DNA of 64,000 bases from CAUPWF01 sp963515125. GTDB taxonomy: Bacteria > Bacillota > Clostridia > Lachnospirales > Lachnospiraceae. Made by a program: the position numbers and the translations under genes. The notes beneath the pieces are model-generated. The model saw nothing but the letters and a program-made list of their open reading frames with translations, did not search any database and was not told where the DNA came from. The stretch spans positions 251,930 through 315,929 of the forward strand of contig JBQKKG010000003.1 of assembly GCA_052116865.1 (NCBI GenBank). Direction: 5' to 3'. This document shows, piece by piece, positions 36,056 to 44,218 of this stretch (position 1 is its first letter; each line of letters starts with the position of its first letter).

Positions 36056-36940
36056 ATGTTTAAAAAGCTTGTCGCTATAGAACCCATTAGTTTATTACCA
36101 GAAGCTAAAGAAGCCCTACATAACTATGCTAGTTCCGTTGTTTTGAGCACAACAAAGCCTACAACAGATACAGAAATCATCGAAAGAATTGGAGATGCTG
36201 ATGCTGTACTGGTTAGCTATACAACAAATATTAACCGTTATGTTTTATCTCAATGTCCTTCTATAAAATATATTGGGATGTGTTGTAGCCTATATTCGGA
36301 ATCCAGTGCTAATGTAGATATTGCTTATGCCAAGGAACATCATATTACAGTAACGGGTATCCGTGATTACGGTGATGAGGGTGTGGTCGAATTTGTAGTT
36401 AGTGAACTAATACAATTATTTCATGGTTTTCATGGCCGTATGTGGTCACATGTACCACGCGAACTTACTGGTCTCAAAGTAGGTATCATAGGTTTGGGCA
36501 CATCAGGCACAATGGTTGCAAATGGATTGCAGTACTTTGGTTCCGATATTTCTTATTTTAGTCGTACTCGAAAATCAGGAGCCGAAGCTCATGGCTTTAC
36601 TTACCGTTCCTTGAATGAGTTAGTAAGTCATTGCGAGGTGATTTGTACCTGCCTAAATAAACATACCATTTTGCTCCACGAAGAACAATTCCATCTTATG
36701 AAAGAACCTAAAATCCTGATTAATACAGGTCTAAGCCCTTCTTTTGATATGGAACCATTTCAAACATGGATTCAAGAAGATAATTATTTTATTTGTGATA
36801 CAGAAATGGCCTTAGACAATCCCGCTCTCTTATCCTGTAAGAATGTCAACTGCGTCCATCAATCTTCCGGAATGACGTTGCAGGCATATCAGCGATTGAG
36901 CAACAAAGTCTTAGAAAATATAAAACAATTTTTGAAATAA
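36056..36940 (+). CDS. Divergent D-isomer 2-hydroxyacid dehydrogenase family protein
   Basis: The 294-residue protein has the family layout: an N-terminal catalytic half, a Rossmann insert with GLGTSG at 146-151 and SRTRK after the second strand (about 169-173), and a C-terminal return with His268 in CVHQSSG. It is shorter than the usual 310-330. The motif normally reading INTARG is INTGLSPSFDM here, so the substrate-binding Arg is missing. Substrate is unknown and activity may be altered. GGAGG precedes the ATG. It is a single-gene unit with its own promoter and terminator. Confidence 0.85.
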   Translation: MFKKLVAIEPISLLPEAKEALHNYASSVVLSTTKPTTDTEIIERIGDADAVLVSYTTNINRYVLSQCPSIKYIGMCCSLYSESSANVDIAYAKEHHITVTGIRDYGDEGVVEFVVSELIQLFHGFHGRMWSHVPRELTGLKVGIIGLGTSGTMVANGLQYFGSDISYFSRTRKSGAEAHGFTYRSLNELVSHCEVICTCLNKHTILLHEEQFHLMKEPKILINTGLSPSFDMEPFQTWIQEDNYFICDTEMALDNPALLSCKNVNCVHQSSGMTLQAYQRLSNKVLENIKQFLK

Positions 36941-36942
36941 TA

Positions 36943-36987
36943 AAGAAAGACCCTTTGTACCTGATACTGGTACAAAGGGTCTTTCTT
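36943..36987. terminator. Bidirectional terminator between dehydrogenase and yigZ
   Basis: The arms 36943-36961 and 36969-36987 form a 19-bp perfect stem with a 7-nt loop; T-rich tracts follow on both strands. Confidence 0.9.
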
Positions 36988-36993
36988 ATCTTT

Positions 36994-37644
36994 TTAGAAC
37001 ACAATTACCTCTTCCCCTACCTTTGCAAAATAAGAATATTGTTTTTGGCTAATAATTGCTTGTCCATTGGTTCCTTCTATAATCTCTTTTCGTAATTCTT
37101 CCTGCTCTACTTCGGCAACAAGGACCTCTATTGTTACACGTTCTGTATAAATAGTATTTAGTACCGCAATACCTCTTTGGCCTATGATATATTGTATCTT
37201 CCCCAATCCTACATAGTCCGTATCAATTAATATCTTTCTTCCATATTGTTTCGTAATAATGCAACTTTTTTCCAACCCCGCTTTTGTCGCACTACTATAA
37301 GCTCGAACCAATCCCCCAGTTCCTAATAACGTCCCACCAAAATACCTTGTTACCACCACTACTACGTTATGAATTTTTTCCCCTAACAACACATCTAATA
37401 TGGGTCTTCCAGCTGTGCCACTTGGTTCTCCATCATCACTACACCGCTGTACTTCAACTCCTTCACCACAAACATAGGCAAAACAATTATGCGTTGCATT
37501 CCAATGTTTTTTCTTAATTGTTTCAATAAATGTATTTGCTGCTTCTTCACTCTCTACGGGTTGCACAGATGCAATAAATCTTGATTTTTTCTCAATGATT
37601 TCGCTCTCTCCACCTTCATATACGGTTCTAAATTCTTTTAGCAT
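36994..37644 (-). CDS. YigZ/IMPACT family protein
   Basis: The 216-residue protein has an N-terminal UPF0029/Impact domain (about 1-120) with AYVCGEG, CSDDGEPSGTAGRPIL and RYFGGTLLGTGGLVRAYSSA, and a C-terminal DUF1949 ferredoxin-like domain. YigZ proteins are conserved but their bacterial role is unclear; eukaryotic IMPACT modulates Gcn2. The ATG at 37644 has AGGTGG upstream. It is transcribed alone. Confidence 0.92.
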   Translation of the reverse strand: MLKEFRTVYEGGESEIIEKKSRFIASVQPVESEEAANTFIETIKKKHWNATHNCFAYVCGEGVEVQRCSDDGEPSGTAGRPILDVLLGEKIHNVVVVVTRYFGGTLLGTGGLVRAYSSATKAGLEKSCIITKQYGRKILIDTDYVGLGKIQYIIGQRGIAVLNTIYTERVTIEVLVAEVEQEELRKEIIEGTNGQAIISQKQYSYFAKVGEEVIVF

Positions 37645-37674
37645 ACTTCCACCTTTTTCGATTATTCTCCTTAC

Positions 37675-37703
37675 ACTATATCAAGATTTGCGCCAATTAC
37701 CAA
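37675..37703 (-). promoter_or_regulatory. yigZ promoter
   Basis: On the minus strand, TTGGTA (37698-37703) and TATAGT (37675-37680) are 17 bp apart. Confidence 0.5.
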
Positions 37704-37775
37704 ACTTTTTCTTAATTTTTTCTATTAGTATTCTAAAGTTTTTAAGTTTTGCTTTATTTCACAGTACTTCTTTGT

Positions 37776-37781
37776 TATAAT
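37776..37781 (+). promoter_or_regulatory. Extended -10 of the PBP gene
   Basis: TGT-TATAAT, a perfect extended -10, lies 26 bases before the ATG at 37808. The -35 region is only T-rich. Confidence 0.5.
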
Positions 37782-37807
37782 TACAAAGATGAAGGAGGCA
37801 ATTATTC

Positions 37808-40315
37808 ATGAATTATGGAAAAAAGAAAGCTTCTCAAAAGCAAAAAAAAATATCTTCAAAATCTAATATGAAGAAAAAAAGAGTTGGAGTACGAATTTTT
37901 AAAGTAACCATCCTCTGTATCCTTCTCCTAGCTGTTGTAGGAGTTATTGGAGCTGGTATCTTTTTTAAAAAAATCTTAAATGATACACCTAAGATAAGTC
38001 CGGCTGATGTAAAACCTGCTGGATATTCAACTTTTGTTTATACACAAGACGGAACACAACTAGAAAAATTTGTTGCATCCGGTTCTAACCGTGTTTATAG
38101 AACCATTACTGAAATTCCCGAAAATCTTCAACATGCCTTTGTTGCTATTGAGGATGAACGTTTTTACAAGCACAATGGTATTGATTTACAGGGCATCGCC
38201 CGTGCTGCAGTAAAAGGAATTACTTCCGGAAGTTTTTCAGAGGGCGCAAGTACCTTAACGCAACAATTAATCAAGAATAATGTATTTCCTAATTTTACAG
38301 AAGAAAAGACATTTTACGATCGAGTAGAGCGAAAAGTCCAGGAACAATTTTTGGCTGTCGAGATTGAAAAGCAGATGAACAAAGAAGAAATTCTGGAGCT
38401 TTATATGAATACCATCAACTTAGGGCAAAACACGTTAGGTGTGCAGTCTGCTTCTAAACGTTACTTTAATAAAGATGTATCTGAATTAACGTTATCTGAG
38501 TGTGCTGTAATTGCTGGTATCACCCAAAATCCATCACGGTATAATCCTGTTACAAATCCAGAAGATAATTCTAAACGCCGTGAAAAAGTATTAGGGGACA
38601 TGCTTGCTCAAAATTATATTACGCAGGCTGAATACGATGAAGCGAAAGCAGATAACGTATATGAACGGATTCAAAATGTGAACGCTTCCATTAATACGGA
38701 TTCTCCTTACACTTACTTTATCGATGCATTATCAAAAGAAGTCATTCAAGATTTACAAGATGAAAAGGGATATACGTATACACAAGCATACAATGCCGTA
38801 TATAGTGGCGGATTAAGTATCTATGCTACTCAAGATTTGGCAATACAACAAATCTGTGATGAAGAGTTTAATAATCCTGATAACTTTCCAGGTAATTATG
38901 AGTATGCCGTAGATTATGCCCTCACCATTATTCGTGCCACTGATGGAAAAGCAGAAAATTATAGTACGGAAATGTTTGCATCTTACATCCGAAATACCCG
39001 TGGTGACGACCAGCCACTGATTTATGGAAGTCCAGAAGCGGCACAACAAGCAATTGATGAGTATAAATCTACTTTAAATATTCAAGAAGGCGATACTGTA
39101 GACGAAAAATTATCCCTTGCTATACAACCTCAAGCATCTTGTGTAATTATGGATCAAGCAACTGGCTATGTAAAAGCACTTGTTGGAGGACGTGGGGCAA
39201 AAGAGGAAAGCCTATCTTTAAATCGTGCTACAGATACTTATCGCCAACCAGGTTCTTGTTTTAAGATATTATCAACGTATGCACCTGCACTTGACACCTC
39301 AGGCTATACCTTAGCTTCCCTCGTAAAAGATGAACCATATGCATACTTTAACGGTACTCCTGTAAAGAACTGGTGGGGAGAAAGTTATAAAGGTGATGTT
39401 ACTATTCGAAAGGCAATAGAGCAATCTATGAATATTGTTGCGGTTAAAGTGTTGACAGATATTACACCACAACTTGGTTTTAATTACTTGAAAAACTTTG
39501 GTATTACAACACTGGAAGATGGGACAAACCCAGACAAACCCGGATTTTCTGATATTCAGCAAGCTACCGCACTAGGTGGTATTACAAATGGTGTAATTAA
39601 TAGCGAAATGACTGCTGCATATGCAGCAATTGCCAATGGGGGAACGTATATAGAGCCAACTCTTTATACTAAGATTCTAGATCATGATGGCAATATATTA
39701 CTTGAAAAAAAACCAAAAACAAGAACAGTACTTCAAGAATCAACTGCTGCATTGTTAACAAATGCTATGGAAGATGTTGTTACCAAAGGTACTGGTACCA
39801 AGGCACGATTAAGTAATATGCCCGTGTCCGGAAAAACCGGTACGACCTCTGACAATAAAGATATATGGTTTTCTGCTTATACCCCTTATTTAACTTGTTC
39901 TGTATGGGGAGGCTACGATACAAACAAAGAATTGAAAGGATACGAAACTTCTTGGCACTTAGTATTATGGCGTTCTATCATGGAGCGTGTTCATGATGGT
40001 TACCCTTATAAAGACTTTGTAATTCCATCTTCTGTGGAGAAGATGACCATTTGTACAGAAACAGGAAAACTTGCAAATAACGGATGTCCTACTATTACAG
40101 AATATTTTGCCGTAGGTTCTGTTCCTAAAGAAACTTGTCCTGGACATGCCTCTGCTTATCCAGAAGAGGAAGAAAAAACCGAAGAAGAAAAAGATCCAAA
40201 TGCAGATCACTCTTCTACGAACACTGGAACAACACCCGAACAACCAACTACGCCTGAGGTTACCACGCCAACGGATCCAGCCCCGGATCCAACACCGGAG
40301 ACCCCAGCAGAATAA
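37808..40315 (+). CDS. Class A penicillin-binding protein (PBP1A type)
   Basis: The 835-residue bifunctional peptidoglycan synthase has a Lys-rich cytoplasmic N-terminus, a transmembrane anchor at about 29-54, a GT51 glycosyltransferase domain with EDERFYKHNGID near residue 114 and GASTLTQQLIKN, and a transpeptidase domain with SxxK motif SCFK near 482, SMN and KTGTT near 675. The C-terminal 45 residues are a Glu then Thr-Pro-rich tail (TPEQPTTPEVTTP) typical of surface-exposed linkers. GAAGGAGG precedes the ATG. It is monocistronic. Confidence 0.96.
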   Translation: MNYGKKKASQKQKKISSKSNMKKKRVGVRIFKVTILCILLLAVVGVIGAGIFFKKILNDTPKISPADVKPAGYSTFVYTQDGTQLEKFVASGSNRVYRTITEIPENLQHAFVAIEDERFYKHNGIDLQGIARAAVKGITSGSFSEGASTLTQQLIKNNVFPNFTEEKTFYDRVERKVQEQFLAVEIEKQMNKEEILELYMNTINLGQNTLGVQSASKRYFNKDVSELTLSECAVIAGITQNPSRYNPVTNPEDNSKRREKVLGDMLAQNYITQAEYDEAKADNVYERIQNVNASINTDSPYTYFIDALSKEVIQDLQDEKGYTYTQAYNAVYSGGLSIYATQDLAIQQICDEEFNNPDNFPGNYEYAVDYALTIIRATDGKAENYSTEMFASYIRNTRGDDQPLIYGSPEAAQQAIDEYKSTLNIQEGDTVDEKLSLAIQPQASCVIMDQATGYVKALVGGRGAKEESLSLNRATDTYRQPGSCFKILSTYAPALDTSGYTLASLVKDEPYAYFNGTPVKNWWGESYKGDVTIRKAIEQSMNIVAVKVLTDITPQLGFNYLKNFGITTLEDGTNPDKPGFSDIQQATALGGITNGVINSEMTAAYAAIANGGTYIEPTLYTKILDHDGNILLEKKPKTRTVLQESTAALLTNAMEDVVTKGTGTKARLSNMPVSGKTGTTSDNKDIWFSAYTPYLTCSVWGGYDTNKELKGYETSWHLVLWRSIMERVHDGYPYKDFVIPSSVEKMTICTETGKLANNGCPTITEYFAVGSVPKETCPGHASAYPEEEEKTEEEKDPNADHSSTNTGTTPEQPTTPEVTTPTDPAPDPTPETPAE

Positions 40316-40358
40316 AAAAGGAGATGGGATAATGACTACATTATCCCATCTCCTTTTT
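40315..40358. terminator. Bidirectional terminator after the PBP gene
   Basis: The arms 40315-40333 and 40340-40358 form a 19-bp perfect stem with a 6-nt loop. It begins at the last base of the stop codon and also serves the convergent glucokinase operon. Confidence 0.9.
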
Positions 40359-40401
40359 ATGTAAAGCACAAATTCAAAAATTCTTGTACCTACCCGATTG
40401 T

Positions 40402-41334
40402 TTATCCAAGAACCATCTTAGCCGCTCCACATATCCCTGCATCATTCCCCAATTGAGCCAATGCAAACTTCACATCTTTATTAGCAAAAAAAGCCCTAGC
40501 TTGGTAGTTTTTTTCCACAAAAGATAATAATATCTGGCCTGCTTTTGAAACACCACCACCAATCACAATTACTGCTGGATCTACCAACGTTGCAACATTG
40601 GCAAGAGCATATCCTAAATATTTACCAAATTCTTCTGCTATTTGTATGGCGACCTTGTCATCTTTTTTGACAGCATCAAAAACTGATTTTGCACTTATGC
40701 AATTAGAGGTTAATATAGTAGGTTCTTCATTTGTTGATAAGTGTTTCTTGGCCAGTCTTACAATCCCAGTTGCGGATGCATATTGCTCCAAGCACCCCTT
40801 ATTACCACAACCACAACGGTCCTTCTCATTGTAATTAACACAAAGATGACCTATCTCGCCTCCTGCTCCATGATATCCTGCAACAACATGTCCATTGTTG
40901 ATAATTCCGCCTCCCACACCTGTCCCAAGTGTTACCATAATGAGGTTTTGATAGCCAATTCCACCTCCTAGCCACATTTCTCCTAGTGCTGCTACGTTGG
41001 CATCATTTCCTACTACTACTGCAAGGCCCGTAAGCTCCGCTAACTCAAGACGCACTTCTTTGTATTTCCATCCTAAATTAGCAGATCCATTAACTATTCC
41101 CTCCTCCGAAACTGGTGCAGGCACCCCTACACCAATTCCGATAATTTGTTCCTTATCTAACTGAAGCTCTTTTATTTTTTGCTGAATAGATCTGCTGACA
41201 TCTGGTAGAATTGCCTTACCTTCATCTTCTGTATGGGTTTTAATTTCCCATTTTTCTATTAACTTTCCATTATCTTCAAACAGCCCCATCTTTACTGTTG
41301 TTCCTCCAATATCTACACCAAAACAATACTTCAT
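40402..41334 (-). CDS. glcK: ROK family glucokinase
   Basis: The 310-residue sugar kinase has the phosphate motif DIGGTTVKMG (6-15), VGNDANVAALGE, GTGVGGGII, and the ROK zinc motif CGCGNKGCLEQYASATG. It phosphorylates glucose to glucose-6-phosphate, fitting glucose released by sugar hydrolases. Length is typical. It follows hprK by nine bases in the operon uvrC-hprK-glcK. Confidence 0.93.
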   Translation of the reverse strand: MKYCFGVDIGGTTVKMGLFEDNGKLIEKWEIKTHTEDEGKAILPDVSRSIQQKIKELQLDKEQIIGIGVGVPAPVSEEGIVNGSANLGWKYKEVRLELAELTGLAVVVGNDANVAALGEMWLGGGIGYQNLIMVTLGTGVGGGIINNGHVVAGYHGAGGEIGHLCVNYNEKDRCGCGNKGCLEQYASATGIVRLAKKHLSTNEEPTILTSNCISAKSVFDAVKKDDKVAIQIAEEFGKYLGYALANVATLVDPAVIVIGGGVSKAGQILLSFVEKNYQARAFFANKDVKFALAQLGNDAGICGAAKMVLG

Positions 41335-41343
41335 GTTTTCCTC

Positions 41344-42270
41344 CTAGTCCTTTTTAATTAAATTCTCTTGTACGCGTCTGTATAACTCTTGGGCGGCATT
41401 GTATCCCATTTGCTTTTGCCTATGGTTTACAGATGCTGATTCCACAATAATTGCAAGATTTCTACCAGGTCTAATAGGTATCGAATGGCAAACAACTTTG
41501 TTACCTAAAAATTCCGTATATTCTTCTTCCAATCCAAGTCTGTCATATTCCTTCTCTCGATTCCAATCTTCCAACGTAATAACAAGATCTATATTCTGTG
41601 TTTCTCTAACACTCTGCACACCAAATAATGTCTTCACATCTACAATTCCAATTCCTCTTAGTTCAATAAAATGTCTCGTAATATCAGGAGCAGTTCCTAC
41701 TAGGGTATCGTCACTAACTTTATGAATCTCAACTACATCATCTGTTACAAGGCGATGTCCTCGCTTAATGAGCTCTAGTGCTGCTTCACTTTTACCAATA
41801 CCACTTTCGCCCATAATCAGTACTCCCACTCCATATACATCTACCAATACACCATGAATAGAAATACACGGCGCAAGTTCTACATTTAGCCAACGAATAA
41901 TCTCTGCCATGAAAGATGATGTTTGTTTTTGAGTAGAAAATATAGGAACTCCTTTCCTCAGCGATTTCTCAATTAGTGATTGATCCGGAACTAATTCCCG
42001 GCTAAATATGATACATGGAACATTATATGTTAACAACTGATCATAAATATCATTCTTTTTTTCTTCTGTAAGTGTCTCTAAATACGTATACTCAACATAA
42101 CCTATTACTTGTACACGGTCTGATTCGAAATGATCAAAGAATCCAGTTAACTGTAGTGCTGGTCGGTTAATATCTGGCACCGTTACTCTACGTTCTGTAA
42201 TGTCGATATTCGAAGTAAGGTTCTTTAAGTTCATTTTTTCTACAAGTTTTTGTAATTTTACACCTTTCAT
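41344..42270 (-). CDS. hprK: HPr kinase/phosphorylase
   Basis: The 308-residue sensor enzyme of Firmicute catabolite repression phosphorylates HPr at Ser46. The P-loop GESGIGKS lies at 154-161, the family signature ELRGIGIVDV follows, and a C-terminal helix region carries IVESASVNHRQK. Here hprK is coupled to glucokinase and uvrC rather than lgt. A terse 35-base gap separates it from uvrC. Confidence 0.97.
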   Translation of the reverse strand: MKGVKLQKLVEKMNLKNLTSNIDITERRVTVPDINRPALQLTGFFDHFESDRVQVIGYVEYTYLETLTEEKKNDIYDQLLTYNVPCIIFSRELVPDQSLIEKSLRKGVPIFSTQKQTSSFMAEIIRWLNVELAPCISIHGVLVDVYGVGVLIMGESGIGKSEAALELIKRGHRLVTDDVVEIHKVSDDTLVGTAPDITRHFIELRGIGIVDVKTLFGVQSVRETQNIDLVITLEDWNREKEYDRLGLEEEYTEFLGNKVVCHSIPIRPGRNLAIIVESASVNHRQKQMGYNAAQELYRRVQENLIKKD

Positions 42271-42305
42271 ATCCGTCTCCTTTTATTTTTTGTCTTAGTA
42301 TAACA

Positions 42306-44156
42306 TCAATGAAAAAAATTGTACACGTCCTTTGCTGATTTTTCATTCATTGTTGATAACTGCTTTAATTCTTCTACTGTTGCACCTTTTATTTCTTCTA
42401 TGCTTGCATAATGTTTCATCAAATCTTTCCTTCTAGCATCTCCTACTCCCGGTATGTCATCCAATATAGAATGTACTTGCCCCTGACTACGCAATTTCCT
42501 ATGAAATTCAATGGCAAACCTATGTGCTTCATCTTGTATTCTTGTAATTAATCGGAATCCTTCTGATGCTTTGTCTATCTCAATTTCTTGGTTGCAGTAA
42601 TATAACCCTCTTGTTCTGTGATGATCGTCCTTTACCATACCACAAACGGGTATGTGAATATTTAATTTATCCAATACTTGTAATGCAATATTCACTTGTC
42701 CCTTCCCACCATCCATCATGATTAAGTCCGGAAAGCTTATGAAGCTGCCAAACTCTTTCTTTTCATTTAACTCGGTTAATCCATGTTGAAATCTTCTTGT
42801 AAGAACTTCTTCCATAGATGCATAATCATCTGCACCTTGTACACCCCTAATTTTAAATTTTCTATAATCATTTCGCTTAGGTTTCCCACGTTCATAGACA
42901 ATCATAGATCCAACAGAAGCAAAGCCATTCGTATTGGAAATATCAAATGCTTCAATTCGTAATATTTGATTCAAACCAAGGAGTTCTTCAATTTCTTTTA
43001 CTGCTCCTATCGTTCTCCCTTCTTCTCTTTTTAAGCGCTCTTTATCCGTACTCAATACCAGCTGTGCATTCTTTCTAGCCAGCTCTACTAACTTTTCTTT
43101 CGATCCTTTTTTGGGAATCCGAATATATACTTTATGTCCCCTTTTTCCCGAAAGCCACTCTTGAATAACGTCTACCTCTTTTATCTCCTCTTGCAGCATA
43201 AGTTCTCCCGGTATATATGGCGTCCCCGCATAAAATTGCTTTATAAAACTAGTCAGCAATTCACCTTTAGTCTCACCCTCAATATTCTTAAGATAGAAAT
43301 GATCTCTTCCAATTAAACGTCCTCCCCGGATAAAAAACACTTGAACTACTGCATCTGTTTCCTCTGTAGCAATTGCTAAGATGTCCCTGTCTTCCCCATC
43401 ACTATTTGTTATCTTTTGTTTTTGAGCAATTTGTTTCACACTTGTTAATAAATCTCTATATTCTATGGCCTTTTCAAATTCCATTTCCTCCGACATACGA
43501 AGCATCTTATGTTCCAATTCCTTAATGATTGTATCAAAATTGCCATTCAAAAAATGAATTGCTTCCTCAATTGATTTCTTATAATCTTCTTGAGATATAT
43601 AACCTTGGCATGGTGCCTTACATTGTTTGATATGATAATTCAAACATGGACGTTCCTTTCCTGTATCTCTGGGAAGGTTTCTATTGCAGCTTCTAATATT
43701 ATATAGTTTGCGGATTAAATCTATGGTATCCTTTACAGCTGTTGCACTTGTGTATGGGCCAAAGTACTTTGCTCTATCTTTGACTATCCTTCTTGCAAAT
43801 AATATTCGGGGATACTCCTCATCTACAGTCACTTTAATAAAGGGATAAGATTTGTCATCCATCAACATTGTATTATATTTAGGATGATGCTCTTTAATAA
43901 GATTACACTCTAAAACCAAAGCTTCTAACTCAGAATCCGTCACAATATATTCAAACCTAGTGATATGAGACACCATTTGCTCAATTTTAGCTCCCTTATT
44001 CCTACTTGACTGAAAGTACTGTCTCACTCGATTCTTTAAACTTATAGCTTTACCCACATAGATAATCTGATCCCTTTCATCATGCATCAAATATACTCCC
44101 GGCTTTTGGGGTAATTTTTTCAACTCTTCCATTATATTAAAATTATTATTATCCAT
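42306..44156 (-). CDS. uvrC: Excinuclease ABC subunit C
   Basis: The 616-residue dual-incision nuclease has an N-terminal GIY-YIG domain (KPGVYLMHDERDQIIYVGKA, about 17-37), a cysteine cluster (CNRNLP...CLNYHIKQCKAPC), a UVR domain near 200-235 that binds UvrB, an RNase-H-like endonuclease domain (FDISNTNG, MMDGGKGQ) and C-terminal helix-hairpin-helix DDIPGVGDARRK. The start at 44156 lies just after a promoter whose -35 is inside the palindrome at 44180. uvrA and uvrB lie 35 kb away. Confidence 0.98.
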   Translation of the reverse strand: MDNNNFNIMEELKKLPQKPGVYLMHDERDQIIYVGKAISLKNRVRQYFQSSRNKGAKIEQMVSHITRFEYIVTDSELEALVLECNLIKEHHPKYNTMLMDDKSYPFIKVTVDEEYPRILFARRIVKDRAKYFGPYTSATAVKDTIDLIRKLYNIRSCNRNLPRDTGKERPCLNYHIKQCKAPCQGYISQEDYKKSIEEAIHFLNGNFDTIIKELEHKMLRMSEEMEFEKAIEYRDLLTSVKQIAQKQKITNSDGEDRDILAIATEETDAVVQVFFIRGGRLIGRDHFYLKNIEGETKGELLTSFIKQFYAGTPYIPGELMLQEEIKEVDVIQEWLSGKRGHKVYIRIPKKGSKEKLVELARKNAQLVLSTDKERLKREEGRTIGAVKEIEELLGLNQILRIEAFDISNTNGFASVGSMIVYERGKPKRNDYRKFKIRGVQGADDYASMEEVLTRRFQHGLTELNEKKEFGSFISFPDLIMMDGGKGQVNIALQVLDKLNIHIPVCGMVKDDHHRTRGLYYCNQEIEIDKASEGFRLITRIQDEAHRFAIEFHRKLRSQGQVHSILDDIPGVGDARRKDLMKHYASIEEIKGATVEELKQLSTMNEKSAKDVYNFFH

Positions 44157-44162
44157 AGTCTT

Positions 44163-44191
44163 ATTATAATCGTAAATGCAATTAAGGACAA
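44163..44191 (-). promoter_or_regulatory. uvrC promoter with -35 inside the palindrome
   Basis: On the minus strand, TTGTCC (44186-44191) and TATAAT (44163-44168) are 17 bp apart. The -35 bases belong to the arm of the palindrome at 44180-44215. Confidence 0.55.
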
Positions 44192-44215
44192 GACTAATCA
44201 GTCTTGTCCTTAATT
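44180..44215 (-). repeat. Palindromic element AATTAAGGAC after ftsH
   Basis: The arms 44180-44195 and 44200-44215 are perfectly complementary over 16 bp with loop aatc. It lies three bases after the ftsH stop codon and shares the family end motif in the form AATTAAGGAC. Confidence 0.8.
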
Positions 44216-44218
44216 ATA

